Of a DNA stretch of 64,000 nucleotides, positions 25,505 to 34,400 are shown one piece after another. The position numbers and the translations under genes were made by a program. The notes under the pieces were generated by a model, which saw nothing but the letters and a program-made list of their open reading frames with translations, did not search any database and had not been told where the DNA came from. Positions within the stretch are counted from its first letter, which is position 1. Each line of letters opens with the position of its first letter. Source of the stretch: Shewanella zhangzhouensis (lineage in GTDB: Bacteria > Pseudomonadota > Gammaproteobacteria > Enterobacterales > Shewanellaceae); NCBI RefSeq assembly GCF_019457615.1, contig NZ_CP080414.1, forward strand, positions 1,734,501 to 1,798,500, written 5' to 3'.

Positions 25505-26149
25505 CTGTATATCCCTGTTGTTATAAACCTGTTTAAAGCTACAAGAATTCACCTTAAACGCAAGTAGAGATCCCCGCGAACCTTGTCCTTAGGCGCGCCA
25601 TCGATGCGTCAAAAAAATCGCTGCCCCTATTAATGGTGATTTATCCCGCCTGAATCCGAAATTCCGGATGAATTGACTGAGCGTTGTTGCTTTCATTGCG
25701 CGCAATGAAAAGCGTCATTTTATGGTGTCAAAATTCAGACATTTGACTTTTTATTGACACTGGATGATTAAAGCCATGTTTCTCGTAAAAAATGCAATTA
25801 TCAAATTTTTAAGATTGCTAACTTGATGGAAATTAGTCAAAAATTCGTCTGGTATGACCAGATTAAAATTTAATCAATCTTATGTGTTGTTTTTAAAAGA
25901 AAATGGCTGAAACCCGCTAATTTACTGGGTTTTAGCCTATATACAAGCCGACGAATTTCTCTATAGAATGACCCCGCCGAACAGATCCATAGAGGTTTGG
26001 GTGAAAAAGTGAAGGAAAGCGTTTCAAATCGTAAAAAGGATGTCCTGAAACGCAAAAGCTTCCATCGTTATTCACATACAAATTCTAGTTTTATCAGTTA
26101 TCTGGAACCTGAAAAACACCGAATTTGAATAGCCCAAAAGAGTAGCAAA
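25505..26149. other. AT-rich 645-bp intergenic region with several dyads
   Basis: No convincing gene is seen. It is visibly more AT-rich than its surroundings (especially 25,640-26,000). It contains a perfect 20-bp palindrome at 25691-25710, a TCTGGT-ATG-ACCAGA dyad at 25848-25862, and GCGTTTCA (26019-26026) with TGAAACGC (26046-26053) as a long-spaced dyad flanked by GGAA/TTCC. It must carry the divergent promoters of the MBL-fold gene and the metalloprotease, but no canonical -35/-10 pair stands out. Confidence 0.6.
25691..25710. promoter_or_regulatory. Perfect 20-bp palindrome, candidate operator
   Basis: TTTCATTGCGCGCAATGAAA is an exact inverted repeat without spacer. It lies 187 bases upstream of the MBL-fold gene start and about 440 bases upstream of the metalloprotease start. 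There is no T run, so it is not a terminator. The likely role is a binding site for a dimeric regulator; the regulator is unknown. Confidence 0.55.
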
Positions 26150-27991
26150 ATGACAAAGTTGACCCAAGTTACTGCAAGCACCACCCACATCCGTCAGTCT
26201 CAGCGCCTTTCATCAAAGGGGTTTGGCAAGACAGCCGCGTCAATGATGGTGATGTCCGCACTGGGATTGGCCGCCATGGCGCCTGTGGCTGCAAACGCCG
26301 CCGTGACCGGGGCGCAGAAAACCCTGGTGTTTTTGGTCAACTTTCAGGAAAACCCCAACGATCTGCCCATGAGCGTCAGCGAAGCCGATGCCATGGTGTT
26401 CGGTACTGTCAATGATTTCTACCGTGCGGCCTCAGATAACCAACTGTGGTTGACCGGTACTGTGGCTGGTGTGTTCACTGCGCCCATGTCCAATCAGGTT
26501 TGCAACAACGCCAATACCCTGGCGCAGTCCATCAATGAGCAGGCGATTGCCGCCGGTGTGCCCCTGAACCAGTATGACCGCTATGTGTATCTGACCACCA
26601 AGGACGCCTGTCAGTCTGAAGGCTCTGCAACCCTGACCGGTCTGCCATCACGGGCCGTAATTAATGGTCCTCAACCTGCCCGCGTCGTTGCACACGAATT
26701 TGGCCACAATCTGGGTCTGGAACACGCCGGTGCCTGGGATTGTGATGCCGGTACTCTGGCGGGTAACTGTCGCGTAATTGAATACGGTGACAGCTACAGC
26801 ACCATGGGCAACTCAGATATGGGTTATTTCGGTGCAGAGCAAAAAGAACAACTGGGTTGGGTTAGCGCAGCGTCTGGTGCGGTAGCTGTGGCTGCAGAGG
26901 ATGGTGTTTACACCCTGGGCGCCTATGAGCAGAGCAATGGTCAACCCATCGCGGTGAAAATCCCACGCGGCGCCGATCCAGTCACTGGCAAACAGCGTTG
27001 GTTTTACATCGAATATCGCCAGTCTCTGGCCCATGACAGCTTCCTGGCTGCCCGTTCTTACACCATGTACCGCGGCGATGTCACAGAAGGGGTATTGGTT
27101 CGTATGGTGACCGAAGGTGAGCCACGCAGCCGCGTACTGCACATGAAGCCTGATGCTTACTTCAAGCAAAGATATGGCATGAACGACTGGAAAGATCCTG
27201 CCATGGCCATAGGTGACAGCTTTACCGATCCGGATTCAGGTGTGACGTTCAGCCTCTTGTCTGCCAACGGCAACACCGCTGACATCAGTGTCCAGCTGGG
27301 CAGCGCCGCTGGCCAGTGTCTGAAAGCCTCACCAACTGTTTCTGCGGTCCAAAGTGTTGCCTCCGGGAATGCCGGTGATACTGTGCAGTACAGTGTGAGA
27401 ATTGAAAACCGTGACTCTGCAGATTGTGCAGCTAGCGATTACCGTGTTGCAGCCAACGTGTTGAGTGGTTGGCAGGCCAACACTGCCACTGTGACTCTGG
27501 CTCCCGGTGCCAGCCAGCAGGTGACTCTGGCCGTTACTTCTGCCGGCAACAGTGCCGACGGTAACTACAACGTGCCTGTGACAGCCACTTCACTGGCTGA
27601 CTCCAGCGTGAAAGGCAGCACCAACCTGACTTATCAGGTAATCGCAGCCCCTGCTGCCAGTGAGCTGGTTGCCAACAATGACCAGGTGAATATCAGCAGC
27701 AAGCAAGCGGTTACCATCGAAGTGAAGGCCAATGACGTGATAGCCCAGGGTGCCAACGTGACTGTGCAGGTTTCTGCCGCCGCCAAAGGCAGCGTGGAAG
27801 TACTGAGTGATGGCAGCGTACGTTACACTCCTGCCAAGGCGTTCAAAACCAGTGACAGCTTCAGCTACACCCTGTTTGATGGCATCAGCAGCTCCAGCGC
27901 TACCGTGACTGTGACGCTGAGCTCATCCACCACAGACACAGGTGACACCAGCACTGGTGGCAGCACCGGCGGCAAAGGTAAGAACCGTTAA
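26150..27991 (+). CDS. Secreted M11/M6-like zinc metalloprotease with NEW3-like and Ig-like domains
   Basis: 613 residues. A long signal region (about residues 1-51, ending PVAANAAV) leads into a metzincin-type catalytic domain with HEFGHNLGLEH (H182, E183, H186, H192) and a Met-turn STMGNSDMG near residue 219. This resembles gametolysin (M11) more than M6 proteases, and that assignment is by motif only. After the catalytic part comes a domain at about 390-495 (SVASGNAGDTVQYSVRIENR, LAPGASQQVTLAVTS) of the NEW3/alpha-galactosidase-associated type. An Ig/cadherin-like domain at about 505-595 (VANNDQVNIS, GSVRYTPAKAFKTSDSFSY) follows. The tail is Gly/Ser/Thr-rich and ends GGKGKNR without a membrane anchor. 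Likely released or surface-exposed; the substrate is unknown. The ribosome site is weak. Confidence 0.85.
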   Translation: MTKLTQVTASTTHIRQSQRLSSKGFGKTAASMMVMSALGLAAMAPVAANAAVTGAQKTLVFLVNFQENPNDLPMSVSEADAMVFGTVNDFYRAASDNQLWLTGTVAGVFTAPMSNQVCNNANTLAQSINEQAIAAGVPLNQYDRYVYLTTKDACQSEGSATLTGLPSRAVINGPQPARVVAHEFGHNLGLEHAGAWDCDAGTLAGNCRVIEYGDSYSTMGNSDMGYFGAEQKEQLGWVSAASGAVAVAAEDGVYTLGAYEQSNGQPIAVKIPRGADPVTGKQRWFYIEYRQSLAHDSFLAARSYTMYRGDVTEGVLVRMVTEGEPRSRVLHMKPDAYFKQRYGMNDWKDPAMAIGDSFTDPDSGVTFSLLSANGNTADISVQLGSAAGQCLKASPTVSAVQSVASGNAGDTVQYSVRIENRDSADCAASDYRVAANVLSGWQANTATVTLAPGASQQVTLAVTSAGNSADGNYNVPVTATSLADSSVKGSTNLTYQVIAAPAASELVANNDQVNISSKQAVTIEVKANDVIAQGANVTVQVSAAAKGSVEVLSDGSVRYTPAKAFKTSDSFSYTLFDGISSSSATVTVTLSSSTTDTGDTSTGGSTGGKGKNR

Positions 27992-28003
27992 CAGTGCCCC
28001 GAT

Positions 28004-28036
28004 AAAAAAAGCCCGGTATTGATACCGGGCTTTTTG
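28004..28036. terminator. Bidirectional terminator between metalloprotease and Cys-rich secreted protein genes
   Basis: A 10-bp stem AGCCCGGTAT (28010-28019) / ATACCGGGCT (28022-28031) with A and T runs on the outside lies between two converging genes. Confidence 0.9.
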
Positions 28037-28097
28037 TTTGTGCACTTTCTGGAACCAGGTCTTGTGGCTCATGATCAAGCCACTGCCTGATTAGCCG

Positions 28098-29735
28098 CTA
28101 GTCGCTACTTGGACAAATAGGACAGGTGGCAGAGTTTTCACTGAAGGCACTTGAACCATCAATCTTCAGTTGTCCCACTGCAAAGACGGTGTCACTGAAG
28201 GTCTTGTCTACTGCAGAGGTAAAGGCTTTAGGTACGTAATCGCCTGAGTAAGGCATACATACGCCGCCGCCCAAAGTCACACCTGAAAGCACATCCACGT
28301 CATCGGATGGATCGGATGGAGTACCTGAGTCATCGGTGACTGTTACGTTGATCAGTGTGAGGTTATTGGCTGTGGTATTACAAACCTGTCCAGAGAAGCT
28401 GACCTTGGCAATCACACCATTTTCAGTTTCGACAAAGTTGGAATTACAGTCTTTGGTCACATTAATCATGGGCGAAATGCTCAGTGATTGACAATCGGCA
28501 CCACCGGTATCGGAGATGGTGGAATCCCCACTTGGTGTGCCGGCTGCTGTTACTGTAACCGTATTTTGCAGGCCGTTGAGGTTACTTTCAAAGGTGCCAC
28601 CACCTTCAGCCATTGCACCTTTTGCCAGGGTGCCAACATTAAAGGTTTGATTGGCCACGTTATCGGTTACCACTATGTTGTACAGGGTGCCTGCGCCGTC
28701 GTTGATGACTTTATAAGTAAAGTCATACTCATAGCCGGTTTCTGTTGCGTTGACCCGGGCCTGACTACAGGTCTTGGTAATATCAACACTGCAGAGTTCA
28801 AAGTCATGGATGACAAAGTCTTTCAGCGTGGCGGTAAACTCGCTGGAAGAACGGGTTTCTGCCATAAAACTGCTGAAGCAACTGTCACCACCCACCAACT
28901 GAGTCAGGTTAATACCACCTTCAAAGAAGGTTTCATATGGGAACTCATTGGCGTTGTTGCTGTTTTTAGACTGATATGGCCATGGTGACGGGGTAGGGTC
29001 GTATGACCCGTTCTCATCATTGGTAATGGCGCATACCAAATCGTTACCCAGGCCAGAGCCGCAAATGGCTGCCCCTTTGTAAAGCAGACGCAGATTGGCG
29101 GCATCACACTCACCGGCAGCGGGATTGTTGTTGGCGGCCTTGGTACAGCTTGAATCCCACACATCCACACGGATTTCGGGGCTCGCGTTTACTGATTGCG
29201 GGAAGTTTGCCAGAACCAGTACATCACCGTTTGTGTGCATGCCCTCGAAGCTGCCGTTTGGCAAGGCTGCTACATGCTGTTTAAAGAACCAGAATCCCAG
29301 GAAGGCATCACCCTTGTTGGAGATCCTGTCAGCGCCAAAGTACACCACCAGGTCATCATTGATGTTATAGGCTGCCGCATAAGCGTGGGTAATTTCATCT
29401 TTATCCGGTGAGCTACCCATTTTGTGAGCCCAGTCGCTAACGTCCTGAATGTCTTTACGGCCACCTGTGAAAATACTGCTGTCGATTCCAGATGCATCTG
29501 GCGTATCGTCGACTATGCCTGTAAATCTCAGTGGGTCACCACCATTATTACTGCCATTGTTGTACAGGGTTGCCCAGTCATAGGGTGGTGCAACGGCATC
29601 CTGTACGGCATTGCCCTCCAATTCGAATATGTCATCATGAACCGCAAACGCTGGCGTTGCGGCCATACCCATCGTGAAACCCAGCGCCAGTGCGCTGAAC
29701 CTACGAAGTATCTTTCCTTTACAGAGTAGTTTCAT
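28098..29735 (-). CDS. Secreted Cys-rich protein with DUF11-like repeats
   Basis: 545 residues. A strong AAGGAG stands 6 bases before the ATG. The signal peptide is clear (LALGFTMGMAATPAFA, cleavage after residue 31). The first about 300 residues form an unrecognised domain (AYAAAYNINDDLVVYFGADR, GDAFLGFWFFKQHVAALPNG), which hints at a large beta-structured extracellular unit. Then come two repeats of the DUF11/conserved-repeat type: ITKTCSQARVNATETGYEYD with VTDNVANQTFNVGTLAKG, and VTKDCNSNFVETENGVIAK with VTDDSGTPSDPSDDVDV. Paired cysteines recur and the C-terminus ends CPICPSSD. There is no sorting signal or membrane anchor. It is the only gene behind a sigma-54-like promoter and directly follows the gene for an enhancer-binding protein. 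Likely an extracellular or surface structural/adhesive protein; function unknown. Confidence 0.8.
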   Translation of the reverse strand: MKLLCKGKILRRFSALALGFTMGMAATPAFAVHDDIFELEGNAVQDAVAPPYDWATLYNNGSNNGGDPLRFTGIVDDTPDASGIDSSIFTGGRKDIQDVSDWAHKMGSSPDKDEITHAYAAAYNINDDLVVYFGADRISNKGDAFLGFWFFKQHVAALPNGSFEGMHTNGDVLVLANFPQSVNASPEIRVDVWDSSCTKAANNNPAAGECDAANLRLLYKGAAICGSGLGNDLVCAITNDENGSYDPTPSPWPYQSKNSNNANEFPYETFFEGGINLTQLVGGDSCFSSFMAETRSSSEFTATLKDFVIHDFELCSVDITKTCSQARVNATETGYEYDFTYKVINDGAGTLYNIVVTDNVANQTFNVGTLAKGAMAEGGGTFESNLNGLQNTVTVTAAGTPSGDSTISDTGGADCQSLSISPMINVTKDCNSNFVETENGVIAKVSFSGQVCNTTANNLTLINVTVTDDSGTPSDPSDDVDVLSGVTLGGGVCMPYSGDYVPKAFTSAVDKTFSDTVFAVGQLKIDGSSAFSENSATCPICPSSD

Positions 29736-29818
29736 TTTTAGCTCCTTCTATGCATGCGTAACCCGTTACGTCTTCTTATGCGGACAGGGGGCGTAATGGG
29801 CGTGGTCACGCTTAGTCT

Positions 29819-29836
29819 TAGCAAGACTTGAGCCTG
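29819..29836 (-). promoter_or_regulatory. Sigma-54-type -24/-12 promoter
   Basis: On the minus strand CAGGCTCAAGTCTTGCTA has GG and GC exactly 10 bases apart, GGC at -24 and TTGCT at -12. The start would fall near 29809, about 74 bases before the Cys-rich secreted protein gene. GCGTG-GT-CACGC (29800-29811) overlaps the start, and CGTAAC-CC-GTTACG (29757-29770) lies in the leader. Confidence 0.6.
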
Positions 29837-29902
29837 AAGTTATCTATATGTTTATATGAGGAAATTTATTTTATGGTGGGTAGAACTGTTGCATATATGA
29901 AG

Positions 29903-29927
29903 CAGGTTGTCGCGTTTACCTGCGACA
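29903..29927. promoter_or_regulatory. Overlapping dyads, candidate upstream activator site
   Basis: TGTCGC-N8-GCGACA (29908-29927) overlaps CAGGT-N10-ACCTG (29903-29922). They lie about 75-90 bases upstream of the -24 element, the usual distance for an enhancer-binding protein, between the activator stop codon and its presumed target. Confidence 0.5.
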
Positions 29928-29936
29928 CTGACACAC

Positions 29937-31280
29937 CTAACTGGGTTCTTTTTTCAGCAAGCGATAGAGGGTGGAGCGGGAAATATTCAACGCCCTCGCG
30001 GCGGCTGAAATATTATGTTTATGGTCGCTGATTGCTTTGAGAACCGCTTCAACGTCCAGCTCATCGCGCTGACTGACCAGGTCGCGGTGTTTGGCGTGAA
30101 TGGCAACGCTTAGGCCTAAATCGTCCGGTGTAATAAGCGGTGTTTCCGCCATAATCACCGCTCGCCGTATGCGGTTTTGCAGCTCTCTGACATTACCCGG
30201 CCAGTCGTAATGGCGCATGGTCGCAATGGCACTGTCACTGAAACTCAAGGAACGGTTTGGAGGGGAAAGCTGGGCAAGAAAGGCTTCGGCCATCAACTTT
30301 ACTTCTGTGCTGTACTCTCTCAGGCTGGGAACATGCAATCGGAGCACATTAATCCTGTGGTAGAGGTCTTCCCGGAAAGTACCTTCATCGACCGCTTTTT
30401 CAAGGTTTTGATGCGTCGCAAAAATGATGCGGCAGTTTATCTTCAGTGGGCTCTTGCCACCGATACGGGTGATTTGTCTGTCATCCAGGAAATGGAGCAG
30501 GTTAACTTGCAGCTCCAGCGGCAGATCGGCAATTTCATCCAAAAACAAGACCCCGTCTTTGGCTTGTTCTATGTGACCCTGATACTGTCTGTCGGCGCCG
30601 GTAAAGGCTCCCTTCTCGTGGCCAAACAGGGTGGATTGGATAAGGCCATTGGGTAAGGCGCCGCAGTTAAGGGCAATAAAAGGACCATCGGACCGGGCAG
30701 ACATGCGGTGCAGCCATTTGGCGCACAGACCTTTGCCGGTGCCGGTTTCACCACTGAGCAGCACTGTTTCGTCGGTACTGGCCAGTTTTTTCAGATCCTG
30801 TTTCAGCCGGAGGATACAGGGATGTGTTCCCAAAATATCGGTAATTTTAACCCCTGGGGTTTTTACCGGCAGTAATTTGGCCATGCCGTCGGCGTGGCCC
30901 AAGGCTTTGTTGACGCTGTCCCAGTCAAGGGGAGAATGGTGATAGTCGATAAAGCGGGCGCTGAGCAGCCACTGGCAGGCTTTATCCAGTTTTCCGTCGG
31001 TGAGGGCTATCCAGAGCAAGTGAGGGAAGTGGCTTTGAATGAGGGCGATGTCTGAAGACAGGGTATCGGCACGGGGGCACAGCATGGCGACGGCGACACC
31101 CAACTGCTGTCCGCTCAGTTTTAAAATTGCTTCATGACCGCTGGCGGCAGTCAGACAATGCCAGCCGTATGCCGCGAGGCGACGACTTACATCTGTTGCT
31201 TCCTGGGATTTAGACAGGAGCAACAGATGGCGGGGCATTGTGCCAGCAGCGCGGGTTTCCTTTTGCACCACTTTGTTCAT
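29937..31280 (-). CDS. Sigma-54 enhancer-binding protein with degenerate receiver domain
   Basis: The longest frame opens with TTG at 31382, but ATG at 31280 is preferred (447 residues); ATG at 31238 is also possible. The N-terminal about 130 residues have receiver-like layout (HLLLLSKSQEATDVSRRLA, GWHCLTAASGHEAI) but no obvious phospho-acceptor Asp, so control is probably not by ordinary phosphorylation. The AAA+ domain is intact: Walker A GETGTGKG (about 177-184), GAFTGA (about 224-229, the sigma-54 contact), Walker B GVLFLDEI (about 243-250), and WPGNVRELQNR. A Fis-type helix-turn-helix ends the protein (NISAAARALNISRSTLYRLL). The overall plan recalls VpsR of Vibrio, but here GAFTGA is preserved, so it should act with sigma-54. 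Its likely target is the next gene. Confidence 0.88.
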   Translation of the reverse strand: MNKVVQKETRAAGTMPRHLLLLSKSQEATDVSRRLAAYGWHCLTAASGHEAILKLSGQQLGVAVAMLCPRADTLSSDIALIQSHFPHLLWIALTDGKLDKACQWLLSARFIDYHHSPLDWDSVNKALGHADGMAKLLPVKTPGVKITDILGTHPCILRLKQDLKKLASTDETVLLSGETGTGKGLCAKWLHRMSARSDGPFIALNCGALPNGLIQSTLFGHEKGAFTGADRQYQGHIEQAKDGVLFLDEIADLPLELQVNLLHFLDDRQITRIGGKSPLKINCRIIFATHQNLEKAVDEGTFREDLYHRINVLRLHVPSLREYSTEVKLMAEAFLAQLSPPNRSLSFSDSAIATMRHYDWPGNVRELQNRIRRAVIMAETPLITPDDLGLSVAIHAKHRDLVSQRDELDVEAVLKAISDHKHNISAAARALNISRSTLYRLLKKEPS

Positions 31281-31379
31281 GTCGGTTGCATTTCCATCAC
31301 AACGCCGGATCCTGAGTGTATGCAAGAATTGGCGGTCTCTCAAGGAATCCGGAGTGATGTTTTTGGCCAGAGTTGTCAA

Positions 31380-31406
31380 CAAAAAGGGCCGCAGAATGCG
31401 GCCCTT
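31380..31406 (-). terminator. Terminator of the RND efflux operon
   Basis: The stem AAGGGCCGCA (31384-31393) / TGCGGCCCTT (31397-31406) with a GAA loop has a T run on the minus strand. It lies 14 bases after the last RND gene. Confidence 0.88.
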
Positions 31407-31419
31407 GATGCTTGTCAGA

Positions 31420-34400
31420 TCAGTCTGTTTTACCTGCCAGCCAGGGCAGCATCTTGTCTGTACGTTTATTTGCCATCCACAATCCCTGGGCGGCCCTGTG
31501 TCTTAAGCGATAAAGCGCTTGATAGCACAAGGGAACCAGAAACAAACTGGTGACAGTGGAGAAGCTGAGTCCACCGATAATGGCAATGGCCATAGGGTAG
31601 TATGGGGGACCGCCACCGCCGATTTGCGTGTCGCCCATGGCAAGGGGCACAAGACCCAGCACTGTGGTGCCCACCGTCATCAACACCGGCCGCAGACGGG
31701 TGATACACACCGCATGTATGGTGGCAGACAGTTCTTCCAAAGAAGGTGTCATCTGGTTGATTTGGTCAACCAGTACTATGCCGTTGTTCACCACAATCCC
31801 CATCAGAATGAGTATGCCAATCATGGCCATCACGCCGTTGGGCGTGCCGGTAAGCCACAGTGCCCAGAATACCCCTGTGATGGAAAACAGGATGGAGGTA
31901 ATAATGGCCGACGGCAGCAGCAAGGATTCAAACAGGGCTGCCATGACGATATAAATCATTGCCACGGCCAGCAGCATGTTCACCACCATGATTTGCTGAT
32001 CTTCATCCTGACGCTCAAAACCGCCCCTGAGCGAGTATTCATAGCCATGGGGCAGATTAAGATGACTCATGGCCTGCTTGATCTTCTCCTGGGCTTCTTC
32101 GGTGGTAATGCCTTCCACGTTGGCGCCGATGGAGAGTGCCGTCTTACGATTAAAGTGGCGTATGGTGTCAAAGCGGGGCGCAATGTCCACCTCCGCCAGT
32201 GACGACAGGCTGTACACCCGCTCGTCTATTTTCAGCACCGGCAACTGCTTGAGCTTTTCCAGGGACTGTTGCCAGCTTTTCTCGTAGGCAAGTTCGATGC
32301 GGATTTCACCGTTGGGGTCATGACGAAAACTTCTGAGCATTTGGCCACGCAGCGCCGTAGCGATAGCGCGGGCAACGTCGCTGGCCTGGGTGCCAAGGCG
32401 CGCTGCCATGTCGCGGTTAACCCGGATAAGCACTTCCTGCTGTGCACCACTGACCTCGGAATTGACGTCTTCAAGCCCCTCAATGGCGCTCAGCATAGGC
32501 AAGGCTTCCTCGCTTAAGCGCATCAGCTCGCTGGTGGAGCGACCTGTCAGTGTGACGCGTACGCCCTGACGGTCATTGCTCCAGCCGAACTGTGGCTTGG
32601 CGATGGAGAACTTGGGAAAACCTTCCCGCATGTTTTTCTTCAGGGCTTCGAGGTCAAACTCAGCGCCTTTTGTGAACAGCACGGTTGAAGAGGCGCGCTC
32701 TGGGTTGTAGTAGCTGTAAACCGAGTCAATAAAAAACTCCTCTTTGTGGGCGTAGAGGTAGCTTTCCATCTCGGCGACTACGGCTTCGGTAACGGCAAGG
32801 GCATGGCGACCTTCAATCTGATAATTGATAAAGAGTCGCTGCTTGCTGGCGCCATCTTCCTGGTCCTGCTTCACATTCGCAAGGGGCAGCGCGGTTGATG
32901 CCAGCATCAGCACTGCTATCAGCGTGCTCCATCTGGGGTGGGTCAGCACCCAGTTCAGGCTTACTTCATAAAAACGCTGCACCCGGGATTTATGGGTTTT
33001 GTCCTCATGATGGATGTGAATGCGGGTCAGCATCAGTGGAATAAGTGTCTTGGCAACCAGCAGCGAGGCCCCCAGAGAAATACAGATGGCAATGGCCACG
33101 TGCTCGAGGAAGATGGTGAGCTGCACCTTGGCGCCAAAAATATTGGGGAAAAATACAATGGCCGTGGTCAGGGTACCGGCGAGTACTGCCAGCGCAACCT
33201 TATCCACCCCTGCCAGCACGGCCTTGTCCTTGCTCTCGTGGGGCTCTTTCTGTTTTTCCTGCAGTACGCTTTCGGTGACCACCACCGCGTTATCAATGAG
33301 CATGCCCACGGCGAGCAGCAAGCCCATCATCGACAGTATGTTCAGGCTGTAGCCAAGCAGATACATGGCGGCCAGAGTCATACAGATTGAAATGGGCACC
33401 GAAGACACCACTATCAGCGTCATTCCCATGTTGCGCAAAAACAGGTAGAGCACGGCAAAGGAGAGGGCGGCACCTATAAGGCCGGCCATCATCAGATCCC
33501 ACAGGGAGGATTTTACTCCTTCTGCCTGATCTTCCATGATAAAGAGCTTGATACCGTTGAACTGTTTATCGGCTTTTACCTCTTCAATGACCCGCATAAC
33601 CCGGGCGGAGACTTCCACCAGGTTGGCACCTGACTCTTTAAATACATCCAGACCCACGGCATAACGCTGATCCAGATGACGACCTTCGATGCGCTCAGGC
33701 AGCTCATAGTTAATCTTGGCGATGTCGCCAAGACGCACGCCCTGCGTGAGGACTATGTCTTCAATCTCCTTGAGGGAGCGAAACTCACCCTTGGGGGAAA
33801 CCTGATAGACGGATTTGTCCTGACGCAGCGTACCACCGGCTATCACGAAGTTTTCGGCCTGCAGACGGCGGTTAAGCTCGGCGGAAGATATCCCGGAAGC
33901 GGCCAGCAAGTCGGCATCCACCCGGATGCTGATTTGTTTTTGCTCCACCCCGTAGAGGGTAACCTGAGAGACTCCTTCCACGCGCTCAAGGGGCTGACGC
34001 AGCTGCTTTTCCAGCAAGTCGTAGGCGCCGGAAAGCTCCCTTTCACTGGAAATACGCAGGTTAAAGATGGGCATGTCTGATGTGGAGAACTGCTGGATGA
34101 ATACCCGCTCTACATCTTTTGGCAGCAAGTGTCTTACCGCATCGACCTTTTCACGGGCCTCCAGGCTTTTGGTGGCGGTGTTTTCGCCCCACTTCATACT
34201 GAGTTCGATAAAGGCGCCATCCTGGCTGGATTCTGAGGTCATTCTCTCAATGCCACTCATGGTGGCGAGGGACTCTTCCAGCACCCGGGTGATATCGCGC
34301 TCAACCTCGGCGGGTGTGGACCCCTTATAGGGGACCTGCACCATCACCTGAGGAATGTCGATTCCGGGAAAGAGTTCCAGTGGCAACAACCTGGTAGAGG

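Noticed and set aside
25870..26055. Small minus-strand frame of 61 codons in the AT-rich intergenic region
   Set aside because: No ribosome site and no clear protein character; lies in a likely promoter region.
27955..27991. GlyGly-CTERM sorting signal at the metalloprotease C-terminus
   Set aside because: The GGSTGG stretch is not followed by a membrane segment and basic cluster; the protein ends within a few residues.
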